Assembly (NCBI RefSeq): GCF_026210795.1
Contig: NC_089431.1
Location: forward strand, 3,844,001-3,908,000
Direction of reading: 5' to 3'
Length of the DNA: 64,000 nt
Source: Rhizophagus irregularis
Lineage: Eukaryota; Glomeromycota; Glomeromycetes; Glomerales; Glomeraceae
Part shown: positions 23,001 to 36,667 of the stretch, one piece after another
How the letters are laid out: each line of letters begins with the position of its first letter
Position numbering within the stretch: position 1 is the stretch's first letter
Program-made: the position numbers and the translations under genes
The notes under the pieces: model-generated
Seen by the model: only the letters and a program-made list of their open reading frames with translations
What the model was told of the DNA's origin: nothing
The model's database searches: none

Positions 23001-26000
23001 TTAACAATGAAGATTTTTTTTTTCGAACTTGTGACAAAGTTCTATACACTTATTCCTTGCAGGTGAACAATTTCACCTTGGAAGGTTTTTTGACAAGAAT
23101 TCCATCAAAGAATAAAAAATGCGGAGATCAACAAGAAAAACATGTCATATGGAACAGATCAGAAATATACTTGAAACAAAATTTTACATGTATAATTCAA
23201 TTACAAAAAGAGAATGTACAAATAAAAAAAATAAAAATTATTATACAAATCTGATCCATAATTACTAATAGCAATTTCAGTCAGAATTTAAGGATTTTCG
23301 GCTAACTTTAGCCAAATATTTAATTACAGCCCAAATTAAGTTTAAGCATTGTCTATTTCCGATTCAAATATTAAATTGCATATAGGGTTAACCTAATTAC
23401 AATAATTATAATTTTTTTCTACAAATTTTAATATGATATGATTATAAATAAGGTTAATAATGATCCTTTGCATAAAGATATTATTTAACTATATTTGTGA
23501 AAAAATAATAATAATGGAATTCAAATAATTTGACTGATAAGAAAGGGTTTAAATTATAAGTACAGTAATATTTTATGAAGTATCCTTTTAATTTATAATT
23601 TCCATCTTTTGAAGAAATATGATTTATACCTCTGTTGGTTGCTGATATATTCTTGTTTCATACTTCAAAAATATTGCAATGAATTAAATCTCTGACTTAT
23701 TCAGTGCAATTCATTGCGCCTTTACACATTTCTCATGTCCACTATCTAATACCTACTCAAATAGAATAAATAAACTATGTAATGTATAATGTATAGTTTA
23801 ACTTCTGGAAATTCTACAAAAGTCCTATCCATATTAAATTAATCTTACATTTAACACAATATTCACTTGACTAACAAAATATTAATTTATTAAAAAAAAA
23901 GGGTTTTTAAATACCATTATTAAAAATAACAGTATAAACTAATATATTAAATATCACTGGCTTTATTTATCAAAGACTATGAGAATTTACTAACGATAAA
24001 TTAATAATAAGTTAAGGCAAAATGTACATTAAATTTGAGACATCAATATCTCTAAAAAGTGAAAAAATTTTGGAAAGCCTGTTGTATGTAATAACACTAG
24101 AATATAAATTGAATATTGAAATTATATAAGCTTTCAAGATAATAAAAAGAAATAATCTAGATTATAATTTAAAATATAGTAATTAACATTTACTGTAAGA
24201 GAAAAAACATAGCTGGAATAATATATATCATATATACATTCAAACAAAAATGCAGATTGCAACATTATAAAATTACTGATATATTTTTAAGCTTAAATTT
24301 TGTAATTTATTATAATTTAAAGAATTTTAAAGGGTTACAGATGTGAATGTAAAAATTAAATTGATTTTTGTAGAAAAAAATGTTTATAAATATATATGAT
24401 ATTGACATAATAATTGATAGTATAAAATTGAATATATTGAAGAAATAATATTTAAAATAATAATAGAGAAAATCAATAATTTGAAATATAATCTATATTC
24501 CAACCTTGATTTTTATTGAAATTTGGAATAAGAATTAGCAAGTTTCAGCTTTTATAGTATTACTGAAGATGCAAAGTATATATATATTATTTCTTAATAT
24601 AAATAATATTCAACTATACTGTAATTCCTGATATATTTAACAATACTTACACAATACTTATATTTTAGTTGATGAAAATTTTATTAAAGTTAATACATTT
24701 GAGTTAAAGTAATTAAAGGGAATTTACACTTCATTTAAATCATTATCTATTTTGCCAAAAGGAAGAGATTTTACAGTTATATGATTAAACTGTTAATTTG
24801 TTAACTTTCATATTGATAGTTAAACTTATATAAAAGTTTAATATTTTTTATCCTGCTTTATAAAATATAATAAAAATGAAAAAAAAAATAAAGAAAAATA
24901 AGCAAAGATGTCAAAATAGTTACAAAACAGTCAACGTAAATTTTAAAAAAAAGAATTAGATTTCTTAAAACCATCCTGAAGATTCTAAATAATTTTATTA
25001 ATACTAATTATAAAATTCATATTCATCTATATAACTAAAAAAATACATGAAAAAATCGTAACGTTTAGACAAGCATGTATAAATAGTTAAATTGTGTAAC
25101 TGCATCGTTATTTTTCTAAAAAAATTTTTTTTTTACTCTTTTTTTGACCGAATTATTTCAGAATTTTTTTGGTATTTATTTTTTTTCAGATTCCTTTTTT
25201 TTCAGAAATTTCCGTTTTTTTTTAAACCGATTTCTTTCTTTATCCTTTTTCTTTCCCCAAATATTTTTTTAATTTTTTTTTATTATTAAATAAATAAAAT
25301 ATTGTATTAAATATATTTACACAATTATTATTTTTTTTAAAAAAATCAAGTAACATGTAGGAAGATTGACTGACGTTGATGACGTTGATAGAAAGATGAT
25401 TAAGGTTTTTCAATTAAATTGAATGCTGGATAAATAGTTTGATTTTCAAATTCATAAAAATCATCTGTATCCAAAATTCTCTAAATAATCACTAGATTTT
25501 TAAATAAAGATTTTAATTCAAATAGTTTAGTTAAATTAATAATTTATTAAGTAAAATGAACATCATAATAAATGAAATGAACAGATTCTAATACATTTAA
25601 TTCTTCAAATATTTTTCCTAACTGCTAAGTTGGTTATGAGTTTAAGATTGACATAATATAAAAAAATAAGAAATAATTATAAAATTTATAATTAATTAAT
25701 AAAAATACTTCTAAAAAGTTAATCAATTTTTATTGATAATTATTTTTTCACATTCCTTAATTAATATGAATTTCATTCTACTTTGTCTATATTCAAATTC
25801 TTGTATTTGCATTTCAATCTCTATTTATTAGAATAAGGGCTATAATTTTTGAAAAATAATTTTAGGTATGTTATTTTCATCCAAATACTCATGTAAATTC
25901 CTATTATTTCTTAATAGTGTAATCTATATATAGTTAATAAGAATTATGAATATAATAAATCATGGGAGAAATATAGAATGTAGGGAAATGAAAAAATTAT

Positions 26001-29000
26001 TTTTTTTTAAAAAAAATAAAATTTATATATTTCTTTTTTTGTACATAATACATGTTTAAACTTTGTAAAGTTTACTTAAATTTTACGTCTACAATTTAAA
26101 TATTAATTTGATGAATTTCAGAAAGAAACATTATTTAATGGCATCTGCAAAAGTTAAAAGTATTTATTTATATTAGAAAGTCAAATTAAATTGATTTCTG
26201 GACCTACTTTATATAATAATTCAAGAATAAAGTATAATTTTATATTACATTTATTTTTTTTTTATGCTACCCAAATTAAATGTGATTTCTATTGTGACAA
26301 TACTAAAATTATATAAGCTTTTTATGTTCAAAAAAAAAATGAAAACTTTGTATATGGCGGTCGCATGGTAAATCAAGAAATATGTGGCTTTTACTTTACT
26401 GTAATATTTTTTTTAATCTAACGTTTTAAAAAAGCAATAGATTACTCTTTAAAGTAACCTGATTTAGTATCCAGAGTAAAAATCCGAGTTATGTTAGATT
26501 CTTATTTTTTTAATATAACATATGATTTATTTTAAGACATCCATTAATGCTTTTCAGTTCTTGACAAATTCTAATAAATATTATAAATATTTATTGATTA
26601 ACTCGATGGAAGTGTCTGCTAATCTTCAAAAATAGAGTCAGATCTTCTCACCTTTTTTTCATTGGTAATTTTTATAGTTAATTTATCATCCTAATGTCAT
26701 TTACCAAAGGCTTTGAAGTGAATAATATTATCAATCTATTCTTGTGAAAGTGATAATTTTTCTTTTTAGAAATTGAGTGTGTGAAAAACTAAATAGATTT
26801 AAATAACAACTGTATTTAAATTTATCAAGACAAATTTCGAAAAAAGTTAATTTGGTATTGAATTAATTTATGAAAAATTTCTAAACTCGCACGGTTTCTC
26901 ATGCACGTATCAGTCTTATCACATGGCTTTATAAAAGTTATGTAAAAAAAGGTTTAATAAACATAATTTTAAATAGATACGCAGTATGTGTATTTTTATC
27001 TGTTCTGCAAATTTACTTAAAGCGTCAATGTTAATTTTGAATGTTCAATTTTGGACTTATTTAACAAATTTGTTTTTTTTTTCTATTTTTTATTAAATTT
27101 AATTGTACCCAGTTCTTGTATGAGAGACAGATCAACACCAATCTACTTGAGAGGAAAATTTATCATTTACGAAAACTGGATATGGAATTTTAAGAAATCA
27201 TTTTTGAATTTTAAAAAATTATAAATTAAATCTTTATTACACGATTTAAGTTCGTAGGTACAGTATATACGTCATTGTAATAGTTGTGGGTGATCATACA
27301 TCGAATTTTTATAGAAATTTGAACAAATAATGGTTTTAATAATAAAACAATTTCCATTTACCAAACTATGGGACCATGTGATTTACCAGGGCAGTTCCCA
27401 TTCAATATTAATGACGTTCCACCAATATAATAAAGAGGAGTGTAAAGCATATTCAATTAGTTTATATTCCATTGATCTCTAATTAACATAATTATTAAAC
27501 CTGTTTTACCTGGAAAAATCAAGATAAGAAAAATCCTGGCATTTCAAAAATCCATACCACGTTCAAAAAAAAAAATGCCATGTCAATCTTTCCAAATGAC
27601 TTTGGATAGAAGCCAATCATTAACATACACGTTTGAAAAGTAACATTGAATAATTCATTCATTTTATGTTTAGTGTGATTGAGTTATTATTCATTATGAC
27701 GTAATTCATTTCAATATATTTTTTTTAATATTTTTATTAAAATTATTTTAATAATGATAATACTTATAAACCAAGAAAATCTATCTTATCATAACTTTTA
27801 TATACTGTAGTTAAGTTTCTTTCGGAAAAATATTTTATATTAATTTTGTTAAACCAATAAATCGACTACTTATTATGAAGAATATAAAAATTCATTATTA
27901 AATTTCTTTTAATAATTCTAAATTGTTTTTAAACACAAAATTTTATATATATAAGAAAAATAATTTTATTTTCTATAATCATATTGTATATAAACCAACA
28001 AAATGATATGTTCTACCCAATCAGATCACATTTTCATATTGAATATTAAATGATTATTAAAAAGTTGGTCCTGTCTTACTGATCAAATTAATTTTTGAAT
28101 TTTAATAGTTGCAAACTTAACTAAGGTAGTACAATCATACAATCAAAGTCATACTGGTCACACTTGGTTGCTTACTCTCGGCTGTGCTGTGTACAAATAA
28201 TTCGTCGAATATCATGTTATTGTGGCTATAATAATAATATGCACAGTATGATAATATAATAAATAAATTTATTAAACTGAAGAACTTTATAAGTGTAAAA
28301 AATTAAAATTAAATCCTATTATATCATAAATAAGTGGCTGATTATAACAAAGCCATTATTGAATAAAATTTATCAAATAACATTAGAATTTTCTTGAGAA
28401 AAAAATTTTTAAATAAATAAAAGCCATATCTATATATATATATATCCGAGTATTAATTTTAAAGTATGAATATTGCATAATAAAATTATTAATAATAAAT
28501 TTAAAAAATTGGTTAACAATTTATTGGTCCTGAACTCCTGATAATTACAATATTAACAAATTTGGTTTAACATTTCAATAATTACTGATGGGCTTTGTAA
28601 TTTTGCCATGCTTATTATTTATACTTTGCCACAAAAACTGATAATAAATAAAAAATTGATGCTAAGCCCATGTCAGTAAACTAAATTTAAGGATCTTTTT
28701 TTTCCTTTTCTCTCTTTAATTATTTGCATTTCCACTTTTTATTATAAATAATACTTTATATTTATTTGTACTAATTAAATAATGGACAGAATATATTTTT
28801 AAATGACAAGAACATAAGCAACTATAGAAAAATAATTCTATTCTTAATATTATTATCACTTCGAATTTAAATAATAATTATTGCCGAATTTAATCATTTG
28901 ACTCTATGCATACTTACAACTTAAATATTACTTATATGTATTAATTGGGTTATATCATTCACTATTAATTTAGAACTAATTTACTAAAAGCATCAATATT

Positions 29001-31140
29001 TATTAAGAAAAAGATGTGAAATATCAACTACAAATTTAAAAAAGTCTAAATCTTGTTAAGAATTTTCCAAAGATGATGATCATCAGTAAACAAAAGTTAT
29101 TTTTCTGTTAGAAACAAATTAAAAACAAACAATATATAGTATTATTATTCCTTTAAATTTAATGGTGGAAATTAACTGCATTTGATAGCCTTTTAAAGTT
29201 GCTGACTAATTCTATGCTAAGATAAAATCCAAATACTTAGACGATACTAGAATATTTGGAATCATATCATACAATTAAAGTTCAATAAAAAATAATCAGA
29301 ATCCGAAAATTCTTGACATTCTTCAATATGATACTAAAATGAATACTAGTGAAGGAAGCTTCCCTAGAAGAATGCAGTGTGAGTGTTAATAAGATTTTTG
29401 TTGGTTCTTTTATTCACAGGCACAATATATATAATGTTCTGAATGTATAATTACTGGACAGCCAATAAAAGCAACATTGCAACTACTACTGTAATTTTTA
29501 AAGTCAGATAGAAATCTATGAAATAATCAAAAAGAATTTATTAAAAAAATTCTTATAAATTTACCAATAAATTTTATTAAGACTGCATGATATTCAGCTT
29601 CCTCCAAAAATAAATCACAATTCGCTTCAAGGCTTTGAAAACCAAAAATAACTCGTCTTAAAGGGAGGTGTTAATTTTTGAAAAAAGTTCACCTGGATCG
29701 GGTGGTGTGGAACTTTTCTTTTTTATCACCTAAATAATTATAATTTAATTTTTGAATTTTTGAATAATATTTATATAACTTATTATTTAAATTTCAGTCA
29801 AGAACATCAAATTAAATCAAAAATGGACAAAAAAGACTTTAAGGATTCAAACTTTTGAAATTATAAGAAATTTAATTACAAAAGTGTTAACAGCACAATC
29901 AAAATTTTATGATTTGTGAAATATTGAAGTATTATTTGCTTGAAAAAAAAATAGAACTCCTCTATTTAATATTTTCATTCCAGAAATATAGAGTTTGAAT
30001 CGTAACACTTTAATTTTTATATTTCATATTTACAGTTTCTTATATAATTAAAAAAACTGGTGATTCATACTGTCAGTATATATCAGCTTTCCCATTGAAG
30101 TCACACCAATTTTACCGACCTATGAAGAAACTGTAACTATGGACGATAAATTTGAAGCACTATTAGAAGCCATAAAATGGTCAAAAAATTAAGCAATAGG
30201 CAGATGTATTTGGTGAATGTATACTTCCTAAGTGGGGACAAATGCGTTGTGAAGTCATTATGTGCAGTGATTGACACCTCATTATTGTATCACTTTCTAT
30301 TACCAATGTGTATATTATTTCACAAGTTTAAAGATAAACTTATTTTAATTCAGCTATGGCTTGATATTAATTAAACCAAAGGAACAACCAGATTTACTAA
30401 TAGTTACAGATATTGGATATTACAATTAAAATGCAATTATTTTCTCAATACCTAGTATTAACAACACCTTAACATTAGTTTATAAGTTAAATATTTAAAG
30501 CAATGTTTAAAGAGGAGAGTTCAAGAAAAATAAAATCAAGATACACTCTAAGCTATATTATCAAATTATTAGGATATTATAAGGCTGGGATTTTTTGGGC
30601 TCTTTAAATGAGTTGCATATTCATCTATGGCATGTATCCATCAGGAAGAGGACTAACCTACACTAGTATTGTTATAATATGAATATGCATATTTGTATCA
30701 ATTTACAACTTTCTCATTAAAAAAGAAGAATCAAAAAGGATGAAAATCCAGTAGACAAAGAATCAAAGATATTCTACAAGCAAAACTGCAAATTTAAATA
30801 TACAGACTATATTGAATTGTTATTAAAGTTAAATATTCATTTACAGATGATATATTATAGACAATTGTTGGGTTATTCCATATTACTGACATAATAAATT
30901 CAGTATTTTATTAATTAATTGTATTACCTGACCTTATTATTGGTTAATAATTCCTTAGATGTCCTTGTAATAAGTCAATATTCCTTCTAATGAATGGCCT
31001 ACAACACATTTAAAACAAATGATCTCATTTATATCATGACAATATTGCAACTTATCACCCATTTTTGAACGAGAAGTTTACTTCACTTTTTTTGTTCACT
31101 CATTCTCATGATATTATGACTAAATGTAAGTTCAAATATT
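20097..31140. other. Eleven-kilobase gene-poor stretch
   Basis: No gene is supported. A 27-codon coding-like frame at 21110-21193 (MEEFLRAKQQMQQMLIRL) may be an exon relic. The open frame at 22961-23254 overlaps a weak copy of the 4380-5384 repeat, so it was rejected as a gene. A second repeat block is at 25105-25760. From 23.3 to 29 kb the sequence is featureless AT-rich DNA with a TA microsatellite near 28432-28445. Scattered pieces near 29.3-30.4 kb look mildly coding but cannot be assigned. Confidence 0.5.
25105..25760. repeat. Dispersed repeat, copy 1 (partner 37130-37830)
   Basis: Starts with a T-rich tract containing GACCGAATTATT, CAGATTCCTTTTTTTTCAG and TTTCTTTCTTTATCC, passes through a T-run/A-run junction near 25331-25347, then CAAGTAACATGTAGGA and GCTGGATAAATAGTTTGAT. 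The same order occurs at 37130-37830. Short open frames inside are artefacts of the T-rich tract. Confidence 0.65.
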
Positions 31141-32760
31141 GCAGGAGCTGCTCATGCAATTATTAATAGAGAAGACATTAATTTGAAATTACAAATAAAA
31201 ATAAAAAGCATGAAGCTTTTATAAAACTACCAGATGTTTTAGAATTATTAGATGCTTGTACTCCCATCAATATTTTAGAATACAATTTCAAATAAACTAA
31301 CTTTATGAAAGAGTTAGAAGAAAAACTTGAAGATAATTTCAATTCTTCTGAAAGATATTTGGATTAATCTGGCTTTTAATTCTTATGAAATCACTAAATG
31401 AAGGAATTTTTCATTATTTTTGCCATCAAAATGAATGATAATGATAACATTAATAATAATAATAAGTATGATTTCATCAAAAATGTAGAAATGTGAAGAC
31501 TGCCTTAAAAATTTACAAAAAACATTTAGTTACAACAAAGAATCACTCAGAAACAATACAGACTACAGACCTTAAAAACATAATATTTTAAATTTAATTG
31601 TAAAAAATACTAATGAATACTATGCAATGGCAATTAACTAGTAATATAGTTTTTCAGATAATTGAAATTAACAAACTCTACATAGAACTACACAATTTTA
31701 ATATTATGTAAGATATTATAGAGTAACTAATAAACCACACCATACAAGATTATTTTTGACATTAAAACTCTTAGATTCTATAGAAATTAGTAATTATATA
31801 TAGGATCTGACAATATAAAGGTGTAAATTATTAATTAAAATGATATGTAGATTAGTAAAAACATATGATTATAAAGATGTAATCATATATAAGGAATGAT
31901 GATTATATGGAGGTTTGACTATAATAGTAAACAGTACATTGTGAAAATGCATGGATGGAACATTTATTTAAAAGTAATATTTCTGTGGATGATAAAGATA
32001 TGACTGATGAACATGTTCAAAGTAATCAGAAAATAATATTATATGCTTTATATCAATATCTTTACCAAAGAGAAAATTTTTTCATTTATAATTTATATAG
32101 AAATACAAGCTACATTAATCCCAAAAAAATTTCAGCTAGATAAGTTTACAATATTGGCAGATTTTTCATCAAATAGAATATTCTTGAAGTATATATCTAT
32201 AGAAATTTTTATAGAAATTGAAAATTCAAAAAAAAGAATGCAATTTCAAAAAACATATGTGAATATTATAAATACATTTTTCTCATCTTAAGGAAAAATA
32301 TTTAAAACTTAAATTTATTTCTGTTTAGTGCAGAGCAACAAAGTGTTGCTAGTGCTGATAGAAAGGGAGATCAAAAACAGGGTAAAAAACCTGATGTTAT
32401 GTTTATGGAATGTAGTGAAAAAAAATTCTACAAACTTATATTGGTGGAATCTTCATGCATAGTCTGCACCAAAATCAAAGAAGAGAATGACAGTGTAAAA
32501 CTGTGGAGAGAAATGAACAATGAATTTCACATGGAAAAGTTTCAGTCTGAAGATGAGGTATTAGAAGGATTAACATGATTTTCATTTCCTAACAATTTAA
32601 AAGATCAATTAAAGAAAATGATAAGATAGCTTGGGTCCATAAAGGATGCAAACCAGATAAAAATGAGTTTGGGTTCTAGGGCTCTAAATTTCTGGAAAAC
32701 AATGTATCTGAATATTCTAGTCTGATTAAAGATATTCTTTTCCAATACAACCAGCTTCTG
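31141..32760 (+). pseudogene. Heavily decayed gene of an uncharacterised fungal family
   Basis: After a CAG acceptor-like site near 31145 the plus strand reads GAAHAIINREDINLKLQIK, then in another frame KHEAFIKLPDVLELLDACTP, and after a stop MKELEEKLEDNFNSSERYL. Further on, 32330-32570 reads ADRKGDQKQGKKPDVMFMEC and VKLWREMNNEF, followed by VHKGCKPDKNEFG and a stop. From memory, similar motif strings (KKPD...ECS...KLWRE...DEFGI) occur in uncharacterised Rhizophagus proteins; the acidic and K/E spacing is loosely nuclease-like, but I assign no function. Multiple stops and frame changes show it is dead. Confidence 0.5.
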
Positions 32761-33090
32761 ATGGGATGATACATTATTATTACTTTTACGAAATATTACA
32801 ATTGTTAATATTTCTTTATTGTTAAATGCACTAGAAGCTAGATCAGAATGACTCAAGTGAAAAAGCTTTACAGTATCTTCTGATCCAAAATAATTAGATA
32901 TTTTTAAAATGTATTCTAAAAAAATTAGGGGATTTTTTTGATCAGTTAATATAAGTTCATTCAATTAAAATTTTCTCGTGATCTCATCTCAATCATTAAA
33001 ATGATTAAAGTGGGTTGGTTAGGGTTAGGGATTTTATTATAATGGTGATGCACTTGATTGTGAAAATTAATAAAATCTCCTTTTTTTTAG

Positions 33091-33592
33091 GTAGTATACA
33101 AAATTTGTGAAAAGAATATGAACAGATTTATTGAAAAAGAAACCTGTATGGGCATTTTCGCTGAGGATAAACAATTAGAAAATGTTTTTATCCAATGGGT
33201 GTCTCAGTGTGATGATCGTCGCAGAGTGTATACTGATGCATTCATATTCACGTATGATATTGCTATGAAGAAAAAAAAAATGGATCAAGTTAATCAATTG
33301 GCAAAAAAATGGTCTTTTTTGCTCTTGAGCTCAGATATTTGCTGAGGATACACAATTAGAAAATGTTCTTATCTAATGGGTGTCTCAGTGTGATGATCAT
33401 CGCAGAGTGTGTACTGATGCATTCATATTCATGTACAATATTGCTATGAAGAAAAAAAAAATGGATCAAGTTAATCAATTGGCAAAAAAATGGTCTTTTT
33501 TGCTCTTGAGCTCAGATAATGTGGAACAAGAGTTAATAATTAAGTTCACATTGAACCAACAGTATTGTGGCAAGATAAACTTTTTTAATTGA
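33091..33592 (+). pseudogene. Gene fragment interrupted by an internal tandem duplication
   Basis: Following a TTTTTTTTAG acceptor-like site at 33090 the frame reads VVYKICEKNMNRFIEKETCM, then QWVSQCDDRRRVYTDAF and KMDQVNQLAKKWSFLLLSSD, and stops at 33345. The same segment then recurs 181 nt downstream in a shifted frame and continues to NVEQELIIKFTLNQQYCG and a stop at 33592. I do not recognise the family. The 181-nt step is not a multiple of three, so the duplication itself broke the frame. It may be a further exon of the decayed locus just upstream or a separate gene. Confidence 0.45.
33156..33518. repeat. Two-copy tandem duplication, period 181 bp
   Basis: GTCTCAGTGTGATGATC occurs at 33201 and 33382. 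The 3' parts of the units, from AAGAAAAAAAAAATGGATCA to TTGAGCTCAGATA, are identical; the 5' parts differ at several sites. Confidence 0.85.
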
Positions 33593-35725
33593 TAAAAAAT
33601 AAAACTAATTAAATTAATTAAATTATTTACTTTATAGATTCTTTTTTCTTTTTCAGATTTTTTTTTCTTTTTTTTTCTTTTTTTCTTCTCTTTTCTTTTG
33701 TTTTTTATAAATTCAATCAAATATATTTCAATTAATAAAAGCATTTGAAACCTAAAAAAAAAAATTGAATACTTTTCTGTATTTATAATATGTGTATTTA
33801 TCGAAATATAAAAGATTTATTAATAATAAATTTGTTAATGATGTCACTCATTGAAATTAATTATTATTATTATAATTTTTTTTTGAGAGATTTTAATTAT
33901 GGTTCACAGAACTATACATAAAAAAGATAGGGTATTGGTTATTTGTTATATTACATTTGATTTTATAATAAATAAAATAATAATTAAAGGAAATCGGTCA
34001 GTAATAGAAGTACCATTTAGTACTGAACCACTAGATATTAGAAGGGTTATTTGGTAAAATGTCAAAAATAACTCTTATTATGTTAAAAAAAAACGTTTCC
34101 TATATATTTTTTAGATAGCATTGAAAGGGTCTAAAAAAAATCTTTTTATTATTATAATTTTAATTCTTATTTATTTATTACAGTTTTTATTGGACATTCT
34201 GTGTTATTTTATTTACTACCTTTGATGAGATTATGTACTGTATCTTTAAAGGGTTATAGCTATAGATAAACATGCTGAGTTTAGACAATTTTAGTATTAT
34301 AAGAAAGAGTCTTATTGAGTTATAAAATAAAATGTTATAATAGAATTTTGCATATATAACCATTTATATATTTTATTAATTTTATTTTTAATCTTTAATT
34401 TTAGATTTTTTAATTTATTTTTTTTATTCAATTTTTAATTTTAATATTTCTATGGTATTTTTTAATACTTAAAGTGCAATCAGTTTGCTAAGATAAACCA
34501 AGCATTTATTTTTTTTTTATATAAAAACTTTTATTAGAGAATTTTTTGGTAAAGAATTTTGTTGGAAAAAGTTTATTAGAAATTTTAATGGGATTTTATA
34601 TTTGAAGAGTTTTGGAAGTTTTTTATAGAAAATTTTATTGGTAAAATGTTTTTTTTATTAGTAAAGTTTTATAATAAAAAATGTGTTGGATTTTATTTTA
34701 TAAAGTTTTTTCTTTTAATAAGAAATTAAAGAATTTGAAGTATAAAATAAAATGTTATAATAAAATTTTGCATATATGATTTTTTATATATTTTACTATA
34801 GTATTTTAATTTTAATATTTATATAGTATTTTTTAATTTTTTTAAAATATAAATAGTTTATTAAGATAGGCAAAGCATTTATTTTTTTATATAAACTTTT
34901 ATTAAAAATTTTTTGTTAAAGAATTTTATTGGAAAATTTTTTTTTTAATATAAGATTTTTTTTTCTATAAAAAATTTTATTAAAAGTTTTAATGAGATTT
35001 TTTTATCACAAAAAATTTTATTGGTAAAATATTTTTTTTATTAGTGAATTTTTATAATAAAAAATGTATTAGTAAATTTTATTTTATAAAGATTTTTCTT
35101 TAATAAGAAATTAAAAGAATTTAAAATTATAAAATAGTATACATTACAGGATAAGTTGTTTACTGAGCCGAATTATTGTAATGTCAGCCAGTATCCAAAA
35201 AAGATAATAATATTTCAGTAGGAATTATCACAAAAGCACATGGTCTTATAATAACGCATAACTTTATATACTGTAAATCTTTAATCTTGGCCAATTCTAT
35301 AGATTAGCAATATGGCTGTGTAATTATTATATAAATAAAAGTTTTTGATGTATTTTACATAATTCAAATGCTACTTTATTAACTTCAGTTCCAATTCCTT
35401 TATCATGGTGACATCCAAGTTGATATTGTGCCTTTTTCTGCTGCTATTTTATATAATTCAAATACTTTCGTTATTTTTAAAGTTTTAATTTCATATGTTC
35501 GTGTCAATCATACAGTGTAACCTACTAAAATGAAAAAATGTTTTCATCTATTTGAAATATAAATCTAAAAAATACATATTATTTATATTATACAAGACGT
35601 AAATTTTTTTCGATGTGCATTTACGTTGAGCTATAAATACAAACTATTAAAAATAATTCGTGCAGAAAGTCAAAATATTCCAATTCGCTATACCCGAATA
35701 AATTGATATAAATCATGTGGTCAAT
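33593..35725. other. Intergenic, T/A-rich, no gene seen
   Basis: Contains a polypyrimidine run at 33640-33705, the two-unit repeat at 34321-35130 and an AGGACCC-family core fragment at 35165-35230. Nothing coding was recognised. Confidence 0.6.
34321..35130. repeat. Two-unit tandem repeat, about 420 bp period
   Basis: TATAAAATAAAATGTTATAA begins both units at 34321 and 34741, exactly 420 nt apart. Both continue through an ATTTTGCATATAT block and TTTTATTRGWAAAATTTT words to a TTTAATAAGAAATTAA end. The units have diverged moderately and have no coding content. Confidence 0.75.
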
Positions 35726-35938
35726 AGGACCCCAAAATATACATAAAAGGGTCAGGTCAAAGTTTGTGTATAATGAGTCAAAAAAATCATGTAGATCATT
35801 CCTTCTATGGATAATCCCAGCCAAAATAATATTTCCTAATTTAGATAATGGCTGAAATTATCGTAATTCCGGCCCTGAAAGAATGCGTATTTTGGACCAC
35901 TTCTGAACCTGACCTCTACATATATATTTCGGGGTCCT
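35726..35938. mobile_element. AGGACCC-family miniature transposon, 8-bp target duplication
   Basis: Starts AGGACCCCAAAATATACAT and ends ATATATATTTCGGGGTCCT, inverted repeats of about 35 nt with mismatches. TGGTCAAT flanks it on both sides (35718-35725 and 35939-35946). The interior holds paired CAGCC...GGCTG and GTAATTCCGGCCCTGA words. There is no transposase, so it is non-autonomous. An 8-bp duplication is typical of hAT or P-type elements. Confidence 0.75.
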
Positions 35939-36667
35939 TGGTCAATAATGAAATCATTTATGTTATTGTTATTGGACCTAGAAGTGGTAGTAAATATTAT
36001 AATCTTTTATTTTATTTTTTATAAAATTTTATTTCTTTTTTTTTATACTTTTACTCACTAAACGACACATAATTATTATAATATCAAACTCAAACTAATC
36101 TTAAGTTTTATTGTATTTATCTTTCTGTATAATACCATTGAATAAATTATAAATGATCGATATACGCTTTAAAGTCCAATCTACAAGGAATTTTAAATCG
36201 AATTTTCATTTTTTTGGTTGAGTTAAAAAATCACTGATAATCATGATATAATTTTTGGTTTAACATTAAACTAAACGTATTTATTCGTGAATTACTTTAT
36301 TAACTATAATTTTACAGCTTATCAAAACCAGTGACTTAAGACAAATATTTTTACTTTTGTTTTTACGCTCAATCTTTTGATTTGGATATTGTGGGAAAAT
36401 ATACTATATCATGATATCCTATTCATTATTAATTTATTATTATAGTTCCATAAATGATGAAAGTACATTCAATAGTGATACTTTTACTAAAAATATTGAT
36501 CAATTCTTAAAATATTTTCGTTGACTAGTAAAGAGACGGTATTAAAAAGATTTTTCTTATATAAATTATCAAAGATTCATATTTTATGAATTTTTATATT
36601 GATCTTTTTCATAAAATTGACTAATAATTTAATTATAGAATTCATGTGATGTAAAAAGTTTTTAGAA

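Noticed and set aside
22961-23254. 97-codon plus-strand open frame
   Set aside because: Its first part overlaps a weak copy of the non-coding 4380-5384 repeat and the second part is a low-complexity Lys/Ile/Gln stretch.
29680-29725. G+C-richer patch resembling a fragment of a structural RNA
   Set aside because: No paired stems of a tRNA or 5S rRNA could be drawn and internal promoter boxes were not found.
20097-31140. Candidate retrotransposon in the gene-poor stretch
   Set aside because: No reverse transcriptase, integrase or long terminal repeats could be recognised in any frame.
32605-32964. 119-codon minus-strand open frame
   Set aside because: It is antisense to the decayed plus-strand gene (VHKGCKPDKNEFG island) and has no family resemblance of its own.
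33475-33744. 89-codon minus-strand frame rich in Lys and Glu
   Set aside because: It is the complement of a polypyrimidine tract and of the plus-strand tandem duplication.
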